Below are positions 12,437 to 22,669 of a stretch of DNA of 64,000 nt, one piece after another (the stretch's first letter is position 1; each line of letters begins with the position of its first letter). This DNA comes from Ehretia macrophylla (Eukaryota > Streptophyta > Magnoliopsida > Boraginales > Ehretiaceae). Location of the stretch: assembly GCA_037974665.1 (NCBI GenBank), contig CM075765.1:60786247-60850246 (forward strand), read 5' to 3'. The position numbers were made by a program, and so were the translations under genes. The notes under the pieces were generated by a model that was not told the origin of the DNA, ran no database searches, and worked only from the letters and a program-made list of their open reading frames with translations.

Positions 12437-13290
12437 ATGTCTCGCGAGAGATTAGCTCTTATTCAACAAAAAATAGTATCTGGTTTATATGTTCTATCAC
12501 CACTAAAAGTGAAGTTCATAAAAAAGGAAGGTCTTACTCTATTTTTACATGATACGCTACCAGATTGTCTCGATATCATGCTTGGGACTGGCTCTGATCC
12601 ATATATGATTAATGTGGTTATACCAGATAAAGAGGATGTATTGATGTTAATGGGATTATCCCTAATGTTATTTCATCTTTCAAATGGTCGTTTGCCTAAA
12701 GAAGGTTACCAATTCGAAAATGAGGTGGATTCCTTCTCCCTATTGATCGAGTTACTTCATACCTTTTATTACAGTCTGAAACAAATGGGAATGATGGATA
12801 GACTGTACAAGCTTGACTTAATGACTTCATTGAGGATGATTCCAATCAGTCTGATTTAGATAAGGTTAAGCCTTTTGTTGGAGATGGTTCAGTTTATAAA
12901 CTCATTTCATCTTTACTGAATCTCCCTATCATTGATGATGATGGAAATCATATGTCAGATATAAGCTTTGGCGGTATGCCACCTGTGGGTGAAATCACGA
13001 GGGTCTTATTCAATATAGTTTTAATGGACATCTTCGATCATGAGTTTCCCAAAAGGATTCCTAGGATATCCTTTTCTAGATTCTTAAATGAAGTATATAT
13101 TTCGACAAGAGGAAATGATGAAGTAATCTTCGACGATAAAGCTGGATATGCGCTATTGGAAGAATTCAGTCTGGCTGGAAAGATCCTGTCTATTGGACCT
13201 GGTGATGATCCCATTCTGTGTTATTATAGAAAGATTCTTTTTTTGGACACTGATAGTAAGGTACACGTGTGCAATCCTATAGACTATTAA
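12437..13290 (+). pseudogene. Reverse transcriptase remnant, group II intron or mitochondrial plasmid type
   Basis: Two long open stretches on the plus strand (12437-12859, 140 codons; 12952-13290, 112 codons) are not in one frame, so the gene is broken. The first has an N-terminal part ending in a motif like YKLDLMTSLRMIPISLI, comparable with the first catalytic block of group II intron reverse transcriptases. The second has GGMPPVGEITRVLFNIVLMD, comparable with the G-x-P-Q-G...SPLLaNiyL block, and SRFLNEVYIS where active enzymes have the YADD box, so the two catalytic aspartates are not seen. There is no similarity to MatR as I remember it. It may come from a mitochondrial ORF of the plasmid or retro-intron kind. 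Family assignment is from motif order only. Confidence 0.5.
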
Positions 13291-14813
13291 GGGGAAAGGA
13301 GGAAACAAACTTCTCTTTCAAGCCCTTCTTCTCGAGAGAAAAGATCGCCTTGTGGACTATAGGATGCTCTGATAATCAGGACATCCCAGTGTGGGGAGAT
13401 AGGGAAGACCTTCTTCTATTCTCTGATAGGAGGGGATTCCACTAAGGTAGACCCTTATCGAAACTTAGGAGATCAGATGGAATAAAATCTATAAGCAGAA
13501 AGGATGGTTGATGGCCAACTCTTTCATGTGGCTTATTGCTCATGGCAGACCTGCTACTGAAGAGAGGCTGAAATCTAAAGGAATGGAATGGTTGGGCCAA
13601 CCAGGTGCCCGAGTTGTGAAATAAGGGAAAGACTGAATCTTCTCCATATCCTATTCCAGAAAGGGCTAAATCAATTTCTTTTGGTTCTGGACCCCAAATC
13701 AATAAGCTAGATGAGAGTTCGTATATAAGGAAACTCACTTTTGTTGACTAGGACAAGGTGGGCCAAAAGCTCATGGGGAACCAAGATTCTGATAGTTTAG
13801 ACCTGCCTGAAATCGGTAGTCTGCTGGTCCGTTTGTAAAATGAAAAAGTCAGTGACTTACAGGGAGACCGATTGAATGAGAAAGCAATCAAGAACAAGGT
13901 AGTTAGAGACATGCGGCCTAACTGCTCGGACATTCTTGTTTTTTTTAAATGAATCTCCGGACCTTCTGAAATAGATGGGGCCTCCCCCCCACCCCCTTCT
14001 CCCAGACTGGGACTTATTCAGATAGCGAACAGGACGACCTAGAATGGGAATTAGGCTTCGATGGGGTTTTTAAAGCTCGGGCAAGGCGGGCGGTGTCCAC
14101 CTTTTAGGACTAGGGGTGAGAATCGAGCTAAATGCTAACATTGGGCGGGCCACCAATAGGCTGAGGTGGAAGTTCTTTATGGGAACCTGGCCCTGACTGA
14201 CCAGCTCAACCTGGGAAGTGCGGATAATCAAGGTAGAAATCTCGCTATCAACTGGATATTTGGGACCCCATTCACTCTCCAAGAAAGAACAGTATAGAAC
14301 GAATTGAATACAGGGTTCACCAGGTAGCCAAAGCTCAAGGGTTAGACTTTCTTCAAGACGAGGAAATAAGTTCAATAGATAGATAAGAGTACGGATTCCC
14401 CTCTTTTAAGCATATAGCTAGCCCCTTCTTCTGAGAAATGGATGTTTACTTTGCGAAAGAGATTTCTGAGGGTCTAAGTCCGAATCTCCTTATTGTTTTT
14501 GAAAAGCAAACTTTCATAAGAGAGAGGGGTGGTTCGGGGCATACTTCGATCAATGTTTTGGAACCATCCGAACGAATATAATTTGACACGGCGACCTATG
14601 TGGAATGCATCGTTGGGCAAATACGATGCAAGACCTGTCACATCAAGGTCAAGATGAAATCGACTCTTCATTTTATTCTCTAACTACTTCAAGCACACGA
14701 CTTTCCATTCAGTGGCAGGTGCCAGTTTCGATGCAATTTTTGAAAAAGACCCGTATGCCCACAGATCAAAAAGCCGGAGGGAGCAAACCACCACAGCTGA
14801 TATGGAATTCTAT

Positions 14814-15125
14814 TTAAACTTTCAGTTGAACCTCACGACTCGAGATACGTGTAGGGGGAGCTAGGGAAAGTGCAACCCTGACATTACTAATGAGCTCCTT
14901 GTGATGATCTACGGCATTCATGTGTAATTTTATCACTTCAGGTACACACGCTTCACCCCTTCCTGACTTCAGATCAGTGGCAAAGCAAAGCGCTCCAACC
15001 AAAGGGGCGCAACACGCACATAACACCTTCATGAAAAAGAAAATCCTATCACAACCTCCTTCCTTACCCGAATCTTTCCTTGAAAAACCCCTTCTTTTGA
15101 AGCAACCAAACCATCTAACCGTCAA
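14814..15125 (-). CDS. Unrecognised open frame, 103 codons, in mitochondrial-type DNA
   Basis: An uninterrupted minus-strand frame with an ATG start. Residues about 28-50 form a hydrophobic, cysteine-containing stretch (FFFMKVLCACCAPLVGALCF) that could be a membrane helix; the remainder is mixed and charged. I do not recognise a domain. Plant mitochondrial spacers often contain chance frames of this length, so coding status is doubtful. Confidence 0.2.
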   Translation of the reverse strand: MTVRWFGCFKRRGFSRKDSGKEGGCDRIFFFMKVLCACCAPLVGALCFATDLKSGRGEACVPEVIKLHMNAVDHHKELISNVRVALSLAPPTRISSREVQLKV

Positions 15126-15629
15126 TCTGAGCTCTCTGGATCAGTCAGTCATCAGTAGTGGTCCTAGTAGTTGAATAATTGTCCTAAGTCATATTGCAAG
15201 AATAGTCCCATGGAAGAGGATTGTCTAGCGGAAGCAGCCCTTAATGCACGTGATTCTAGCGTATGCTCAGTTCCTACATACTACTCTACTCGGAAGGGAT
15301 GTTGTGCTTGCATAAAGACCATCAAGTTAGTCTCGTATAATTCTCGCATCTCTCCTCGATCTCAAGTATAGAACCCCATATATGGAAGGGGCAAAGCTGT
15401 GGCTATCAGGAATGGTCGATAGCCTATGACTCAAAGTGCCAACTATCTATGAATAACCAAGATTGGAATGCCAATTGAGGATATGAGCCTACCAAAGATT
15501 GAAAGTTCAGACTGGCATCCTCACTCATGGAAGTTGAGTTGATGAAGTAGCTAGTGTCCTTGACTTATTATCTTCGGTATCACCCCCTGAGTTGTGTTCT
15601 TTGTCTCCTCCATCTGAGGCTGACAACTT

Positions 15630-15985
15630 GGAAACCCTGATTGGATCGACCGAGTTCCTGAGTTTCCAAAGGGGTATAAGGTGCCAGAGTTTGTTCTCTT
15701 TTCCAGTGAGGAGAAGAAGTTGACTATTGAGCATATAGCTCGGTTCTTGGTCCAGTGCAGGGCAGCTAGGTCCAAGGACTACCTAAGTTGAGGCTCTTTG
15801 CCAACTCTCTTACTAAATCGGCCTTTCCCTGGTATCTGAACATCCCTCCAAACTCTATTACTAGTTGATATGATCTGGAAAGCAAGTTCCATAAGCAATT
15901 CTATAGGATATACCCAGACATTCAAGTTGCCAATTTAGCAAGATTGACTCAGCTCCAACGGTCGAATGGCGAGGTTTAGGAAGCT
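15630..15985 (+). mobile_element. Ty3/gypsy gag fragment (fossil)
   Basis: Plus-strand reading gives segments typical of the plant Ty3/gypsy gag (retrotransposon gag domain): KVPEFVLFSSEEKK, HIARFLVQC, LRLFANSLTKSAFPWYLNIP and FHKQFYRIYPD in the usual order. It is a broken fragment; no protease, reverse transcriptase or integrase follows. Plant mitochondrial genomes commonly contain such nuclear retroelement scraps, so it may have come with the mitochondrial DNA or have entered later. Sequence at about 16000-16260 may be more of the same element, but I could not place it. Confidence 0.75.
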
Positions 15986-17914
15986 TTACCCAGACTAAGG
16001 GGTACGTGACTTTTACGCACTATGGGTTAGTGACTCGTTAACACTCCCCGTTCCGTGGCCTTAATAACTTGATGCTAATGAAACTCCTGCTTTTAGCGAC
16101 TCGGTTCTTATTACAAACAGGTGGCAGTTTCCCATGCAAAGCTTAATCCTTAAGTTTTGTCAATAACTATTTTTACGCCTGGGTGGAAAGTCTAGAGCCG
16201 CTTTAGGTGGTAACCATATGGGCACCGCCTCTTGACCTCTCGTGTAAAGTATATTAAACTCATTTTCCCCAATCTCGCTTCTACACTTCTAATGCCTAGT
16301 TGTGTAAGTGAACAAGTGAGTTTTGCTTACGTGACACAAGACAGATTGAAAGTAAAGGTAAAGTCATCCAGTGATCAAGTAAAGGTTACGAAGTGATTAA
16401 ATTAAACATACGAGGGAAACAAAATACTTGTTTATATCAATAGAGATATAAATGGAGCGAGAATCGGGAGTTGATATTGAGAAACGGAAGAAAGGCCATG
16501 GATCCCTAATAGCCTAGTTGCTTCAAGCCTAACCCCTTGTTTGCAACAGAAACAATACCCAAAGAAAAGTTTATATGCCTGTAAAGCCATTGCCCCTACG
16601 CCAAGCCCCAAAATAAAGAAGGAGGTTAGCCATCATGGGGAAGTGCAGTAAGTTATCTAGGATATGATAGATAAAAATGGAAGGAGGGCCCTTGGACCTA
16701 CAACCTTACCTTTTTGGGGCTCACTCTTTTCCTACTCGCTTGATCTTGATGACCAAGGACTAGAAATGAAAAGCTAACTTCCAACCCTTGGAGAAACCTG
16801 ATTCAAGACTTGTTGTACTCACTTTGATGTATTTTAGAATATAAATTCTAACTAGCTTAAGGCTTGCTAGAACTCGTAACACAACTTATAAAGAATACAA
16901 GATAAGATCACAAGTAAGAGTAAGAGACTTAGTCTAAAAAAGGAAAGTCATTTCGTGAAATGGGATTCGTAGCTAGCAAGCAATAACATCCTATTGTTAT
17001 AGAATAAATTGAATAAAATAAATAAGGACCTCTCTCGAAAGAGAAACGAAATGGGGGACACTATCGTGTATGCCTGACAAAGAGAATTGCTTGCAACACA
17101 ACTACAAGCCCAGATGACTAACGGAATAAAGCATTCTGGCTATTGAGAAAGCCCTGCTTGAAGAAAAGGCTACTTCCTACTACCCTACCACCAAAAACAG
17201 ATTCTCGCCATCTATTTAGAGGGGAACTTCTTATGAAAAGACGCAGCTCCTAGTCCGACAGTTCGCTCTGCGCCTTAAGAGAAAGAGTTCCGGCATACTA
17301 CTAATTGATTATTTGGCCTTTTGGGATCAGAACAACCAAGGGAAAGTTGTCTTCCTACATAACCTACCTCCCAGACAAAAGGAAGAAGGCATCAGATCTA
17401 TGTAGTTCTCGACGCTTTTTGTTAAACCAATTCCTATACCTAGGATTCATTCCAGTCTGTAAAGTAATATGGTAGATGGGGCCCGTCTCACCACTCCCCC
17501 TCCCCTTCTCAAAAGCAATCAGAAAAGAAAAAATACCATGAAAATGGCCTGTCTTTCAGTACGTGAAAGAAGTTATGCTCTTTACATGAAGTGTTTTCTC
17601 TTTCATTGTCTTACTTTGGCCCCTCTCTAGCCAAAGCCAACTACAAGAATAGGAATATTACAACTCTGGGACACCGAACAAATTCCCCATCTCTCTCAAA
17701 ACATTTTCTCTCGAGAAACCAAAAAAAAGTTAATAGACCATATGTATCCAGAATGTCAACAAAGTAGCTACTATTCGTGCCATTACAAATGAGATCCAAA
17801 TATATTTGGTTTAACCCTAGAATTTGTTCTTTAATAGTTTCGTTCACAATAAAGGCATGGTCCACGATGTCTTTGAAACTGAGTCCTTTCGGTAAGCATT
17901 TCTAGTTTTGCTTC

Positions 17915-17919
17915 AGTTT
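17915..17919. repeat. Target-site duplication of solo LTR (AGTTT / GGTTT)
   Basis: AGTTT precedes the solo LTR and GGTTT follows it at 20542-20546, one base apart from identity. This fits an old 5-bp duplication. Confidence 0.65.
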
Positions 17920-20541
17920 TGTAACACCCCGATCCCTCTCGAGACCGGAAGTTCTATCAATCAATCTAATCACAACCCAATTCCAAACGCGAGCAAAATT
18001 TTAGGGAAAGACGGACGGAGTCTCCCCTGTTTCTAGGCAAAATGTAAAACCTGTAATAGCATATAAGTGGACCAGCACCGTGTCCAACCATACAAACATC
18101 TCAAGGCCATCCGAGCCTTGGTTCTCAACAAGCGAACACAACCAAATAAACATTTCCAATTTAAAAGCTAACATATCTCTTTTCAACTTTGACAAGAACA
18201 TTCATGCTAGGCAATTAAACTACACTAACCCATTACATAAAATAGACTATCATACCATTCTAACTCTTTTCCTTCGGGCATTACAAACATACATTAAAGT
18301 TTAACTATTCTATCTGAATACATAAACTAGCTTTTCCAAATCACTTCAATAACCTAGAAAACTCATATTACATTCATTTTCAACATTAAATACAAACAAC
18401 ATATGAAACATACATCTTTGCATCTTTGACAACTCAAGCCACATAGCACGCAAGACAACTCTTCAAGCATGATCTTTCACATATCCTAGAACTTTCTAGC
18501 TAACATGGAATTTCCTGAAATGTGGTGGTGAGAAGTGAGTATACTCAACACGTATACTCAGTGAGGGCGAGACAGATATCGAGGTGGAGAGAAAGAAGAT
18601 CGTGCAATGCAAATAAGGCAGTTAAGCAATATATATCTGACAAGTAGGCATTCAATCTATCAATCAATACAATAAACAATTGATAAAGCATTAACACAAC
18701 CATTCAAAGCTATACCACACTTTGAAGGCTATGGTTCACTCAAACGAGCAATGTACCGATCATGATTTCGATGACTTTAACGATGACGCGCCGGCTCACC
18801 CACCTTATAACTTCCGTTAGAGTACTCCGGACATACTCTGTCAATTCTACGACCCAAAACTCCTTGGGCGGCAACCCAAGCGAGAAAGGGAATAGGACAC
18901 GGAGTTAGAGCAACCAACACTGGCAACCCGAGGCTACCCAGAGAGGCCCATCACTCACGTGCCTGACACTAATGCAATGCAACATGAGACATATAACGAT
19001 AATCGAGCAAGGCATTGAAGTGTAGGTCAGTAACAACATGCGATACAATAAGCATTTACTTTCAATGAAATAACAAGAAAAACACAAACAAGCATTATCA
19101 ACAATTGATATACAAATTCAGTCATAATCAACTTTAACAAGCATAACAAGCAATATTAAGCATTCTATAGGCATTACACTATGAAAACACACAAAATCAC
19201 AAAATGACCCCAACTTTCAAAACGCTACTACTTTCAAACGAGCCACGAGTTTTGGAAACCGACTTCACCAATCCTCCTAGGTCACCATAAGGCACGTCTA
19301 AAGACCCCGAAACCCTACTTAACCCTAGAATTCATGCAAAGCCCCGATTTTCCCCTTTACTCGTTTGAACTACCGCTACCCTAACCAAACACCTAACCAA
19401 TGCCATAACCACACCAAAAGTGCTTCCATGGCCTCCCGAGACAATGCCATCACGCAAAATGATAAAATGCCAAACTTGACCTAAACGACCCCAACTTTCA
19501 CTAAGCCATTTTCCTCCGTTTTTCCATTACACAATCCAATTAAACCACACATTTAGGCATTCTAGCATATCTAGTACCTTCCTACATCAACAGAACGCAT
19601 AACGGAGCAACTTCATCGAAATAAGGGTTTACTATTCATAATTTACTATTTAATTATCAATTTAAATTGCAATTTCGATATTCAACCACAAAAAATGTTA
19701 AAAAGCTATAAATACATGTTCTACAATTGCTAGGAAACATTCTTCAAGCATCAAAATGAATTAAATAACAATCTACGGCTAAAACCCAAAAATTAAAGTT
19801 TAATCACAATTATTTCAAATGCACAAATAACGATGAAACCCTCATCTTAGACACTCCTAGACGCTAGGAAAACCTGGTTGGTTGCCCCGGAACCCCCCTC
19901 GTGCAAGTTCACGCGAATATTTGAAGATTTAGCTTGAAAATCTTTTTTTTTCTCTCCTTGTATTTTCGGCCAGCCCTATTCTATTTTCAGCTTTCTTTTT
20001 TTTTATTTTGTGCTATAATGTGCTATTATAAAAGATGACACAAGTTCAATGGTCAAAGCCTTGGTCAAACCACTTAAAAATTGTTCAAATAAGCTTATTT
20101 TAGGCATTTTAAGGTTAAAATAACTAATAAAATTATATTTCTAATCAACAACATCTATAACAGTAAAATAAAAACACTAAACAGTAATCTTCACTATTTG
20201 CTGAGGACTAGAAATCATTTCCTAACTATCGCTCTCGATATGTTATGCACTTTGCGACAATAAAAGAATAACAATTAAACCTCAAAGAATTTAAGAAAAT
20301 ATAATTTTCGGAAAGTAACATAGTTCAAAATTTACTCTGGCTCAGAGCTACTTTTTGTTTAATTGAAAACCGAGCATTAAGATGCAAGAAAAATAAAACC
20401 GATTAACATAAATATGAAAATAAAGCTACAAATGAATGTTTAACTAAAAATAAACACAAAATTCAATGCTAACATTTAAGATAACACTTAATTAAATGCA
20501 ATTAAATGCCATTGAATGCATGTCGGGTTCGGGTTATCACA
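17920..20541 (-). repeat. Family A solo LTR
   Basis: On the minus strand it begins TGTGATAACCCGAACCCG and ends GGGATCGGGGTGTTACA, like the LTRs of A1. There is no partner LTR, primer site or internal region next to it, and mitochondrial-type DNA flanks both sides, so it is a solo LTR left by recombination between two LTRs. It contains the complement of the CCTCACTG block and its hairpin (about 18537-18570). At about 2.6 kb it has the full LTR length. Confidence 0.88.
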
Positions 20542-21552
20542 GGTTTTTTGTTTTAGTTTTTATAGATCCAACTTATGTATACATTCCACAATAGTACTTC
20601 ACTCGCAAACTTGTCCCGCCTTAAAACCACAAAAAATAACTATCGAAAGGATTACTCCGAGCCCTATAAATAGGGATACGACGTTCAAATTCTCTATAAA
20701 GATCAAGAAAATTTTCTTGTAGTTCCACTTCTTGCTCTAAAAATGAAGAAAGACTTGTCGACAATCGCCAGTTGGGTTAGTCCGACCAAGAAAGGCACGG
20801 GAGTCTTTGGGTATTGCTTGGGCCAAGTTAAGTAAAGACTGGCTACCTAGCAAGAAAACGGGTGCGCATTAGCGCGACAGCTTCTGCACCCATCGCTTGT
20901 TCCCTCACTGCACACTTTCTATATATCTGTTTCCATCCAACAAAAGACGTCCATACCATAGAGAATCAGGCTCGGCAAAAACGAGACTAGGGACCATGCT
21001 CCCCGCTTTCTTCCTATGCTTGATTCTCTGAGCCGGCCTGGATTTCCATGGCCTTGGAAAACTGGCCGAGATAGATGACAACATATTTTTCCCCTCTTCC
21101 AACGCGGGAGGGAAATCTTCTCTTATGGCCTTCACTTTCCGCCCGGCCCAAAAATAGAGAACCAAGCCCCCTTCTAAACTATTCATTTATGAAAGCAGGG
21201 AGGATCCAGAGCAAAGCCCCCTCATATTCAAGGCCGAGTGGCCTCTCCCCACAAGCACCCAACCTTCATTTTGCTCTTCCTTCGGGTTGCCTCCACAAAC
21301 ATGCGATCTAGGAGCCCTACTCTCCAACCAAAGGCACTACTTCAATTCAATCGCAAGCCCCCCTTCTATTGCATAACCTAAAAAAGCTATAAACAAAGTA
21401 CCAAAGTGGTTGCGGGCATGATACGCTTTGGTTACTGGCGAACGCTTCCAAAGGAGACCAGCTTTCAATACTAGTAGTTACTTTATGCTATTATTTTTTC
21501 AATATTATTGAATTGAATAGCATGGTCTGTAGCTAAGATAACTCAAGTGGGA

Positions 21553-21586
21553 GAGTCATGTTATGGGTGACCTTATTGCACGGTTC
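21553..21586 (+). ncRNA. Group II intron domain V, isolated
   Basis: A 34-base segment fits the domain V layout: GAG start, a tetraloop region GGGTGACC in the middle and the 3' arm GCACGGTTC. Its 5' arm reads GTCATG where the pairing arm calls for GCCGTG, that is two changes of the C-to-T and G-to-A kind. Domain V is the catalytic hairpin of group II introns, which are numerous in plant mitochondrial genes. The exon that should follow was not recognised, so the gene (or trans-spliced half-intron) is unknown. Confidence 0.6.
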
Positions 21587-22452
21587 AGAGAGCACTTGTG
21601 TATGTGATGCAAGTGACTATGTATGGAAAAACTATCGTAAAGTTTCGTTGTTCGTTCCATCATTGACCTTATCTATGTTTCTTCGGAAGAATCAACTTAC
21701 GTCTCCCTTCATTGATCTAGGGGAAAAGGAACCGTCTACAAGTTACGAAGCTAGACATCAAGTAAGTGGCTTGATAAGGATAACTAAGCTGACACGCCGG
21801 AGTTGGCTGTTGGTACAACATGGTGGTTCCTTACGGCACCGTAGGCGGGCGGGCAGTAGCGTTCGTGGTGGTGCTTCAGGATTCTAATGTACTACGTCCA
21901 AGATCAGAACGAGCTTGCTAGCGGACCACTACCGTCCCATTCTTGAGTGAGCTGTAGTGTAGCCATCTTATCCACTGAACTAGCTAGAACCTATCGCTTC
22001 AGGTCGAAGCACTAAAAGAAAAGGATCGAGAAACGCGGTAGCATAGGAACCACGGGACCCCTACTAGTAAAGGGAAAATGGAAGTGTGCTCCTGTGTACT
22101 AGTTAGAAAAGCCAATTCCCCTTTTAATAATAATAAGGTAATGTTCATAGCTCCAACCTTGTAAAGGGGCTTTGATGCCCTTTGTACAGGTTGGGTTGTT
22201 GGATATGGGATCCTCGTAGTAGGCTAGACCAACATCCAGTCGAGAGAGGGTAGTCTTTAGAAACAATAGGTTGCGAAAGCAAGAGAACGCTTTGCCTTTT
22301 TCTTATCTTTTTCCCACCCTAGGAGTAGGAGTACCAAGAGCCCTAAGAAAGTGAGAATTTCTCAGGACTAACGGTAACTAAGCACAGTATAAGATGGAAC
22401 AACGTATGAACGTAAGCTATAGAAGGGCAGCAAAGGAAAATCTGCCAATAGT

Positions 22453-22457
22453 TACAA
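22453..22457. repeat. Target-site duplication TACAA of family B complex
   Basis: TACAA directly precedes the first LTR and directly follows the third LTR at 50075-50079. The perfect match shows that everything between arose at a single insertion site. Confidence 0.9.
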
Positions 22458-22669
22458 TGTGAAACCCCAATTTTTGTCTTTACCTCGATTTGCGTGCCTT
22501 TGCCTCAATTTGCATGATTTGACCTGTTTATGTGTTATATGAGTTAGAATGTCCTAAATATGTGATTTATATTCCTAATACATGCTATGTGTGCATTCAT
22601 GAAATTTCCATAAAAAACGGCATCGAAAATTTTATCGTCTGTTTTTGTGAATAATGTTTTGAACACACG
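22458..22669 (+). repeat. Family B LTR1, first part
   Basis: Starts TGTGAAACCCC and matches 34622-34833 and 47485-47696. It is broken off at 22669 by A1 and resumes at 29420. Confidence 0.88.

Larger units (their letters stand above)
12054..17919. other. Mitochondrial-type DNA, block 1 (NUMT segment)
   Basis: From 12054 the composition changes: richer in G and C, with runs such as GAAAG and CTTTC that are typical of plant mitochondrial spacers, and no similarity to the LTR families. It holds a short membrane-type frame, a group II-type reverse transcriptase remnant and a gag fossil, each listed separately. In 13300-14800 and 16000-17919 I recognise no gene, tRNA or rRNA. Assignment to mitochondrial DNA is by continuity across target duplications with block 3, which carries nad7, and by composition; it is an inference for this block. 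Confidence 0.6.
20542..22457. other. Mitochondrial-type DNA, block 2 (NUMT segment)
   Basis: About 1.9 kb between the solo LTR and the family B complex. It has a group II intron domain V (21553-21586) and otherwise no gene that I recognise. Several frames of 60-110 codons exist (for example 20905-21186 minus and 21558-21887 plus); the latter starts inside domain V and so is not a gene start. Continuity with block 3 is shown by the TACAA duplication at 22453-22457 and 50075-50079. Confidence 0.6.

Noticed and set aside
21558-21887. 109-codon frame in block 2
   Set aside because: Its start lies inside the group II domain V hairpin and the product matches no mitochondrial protein I know.
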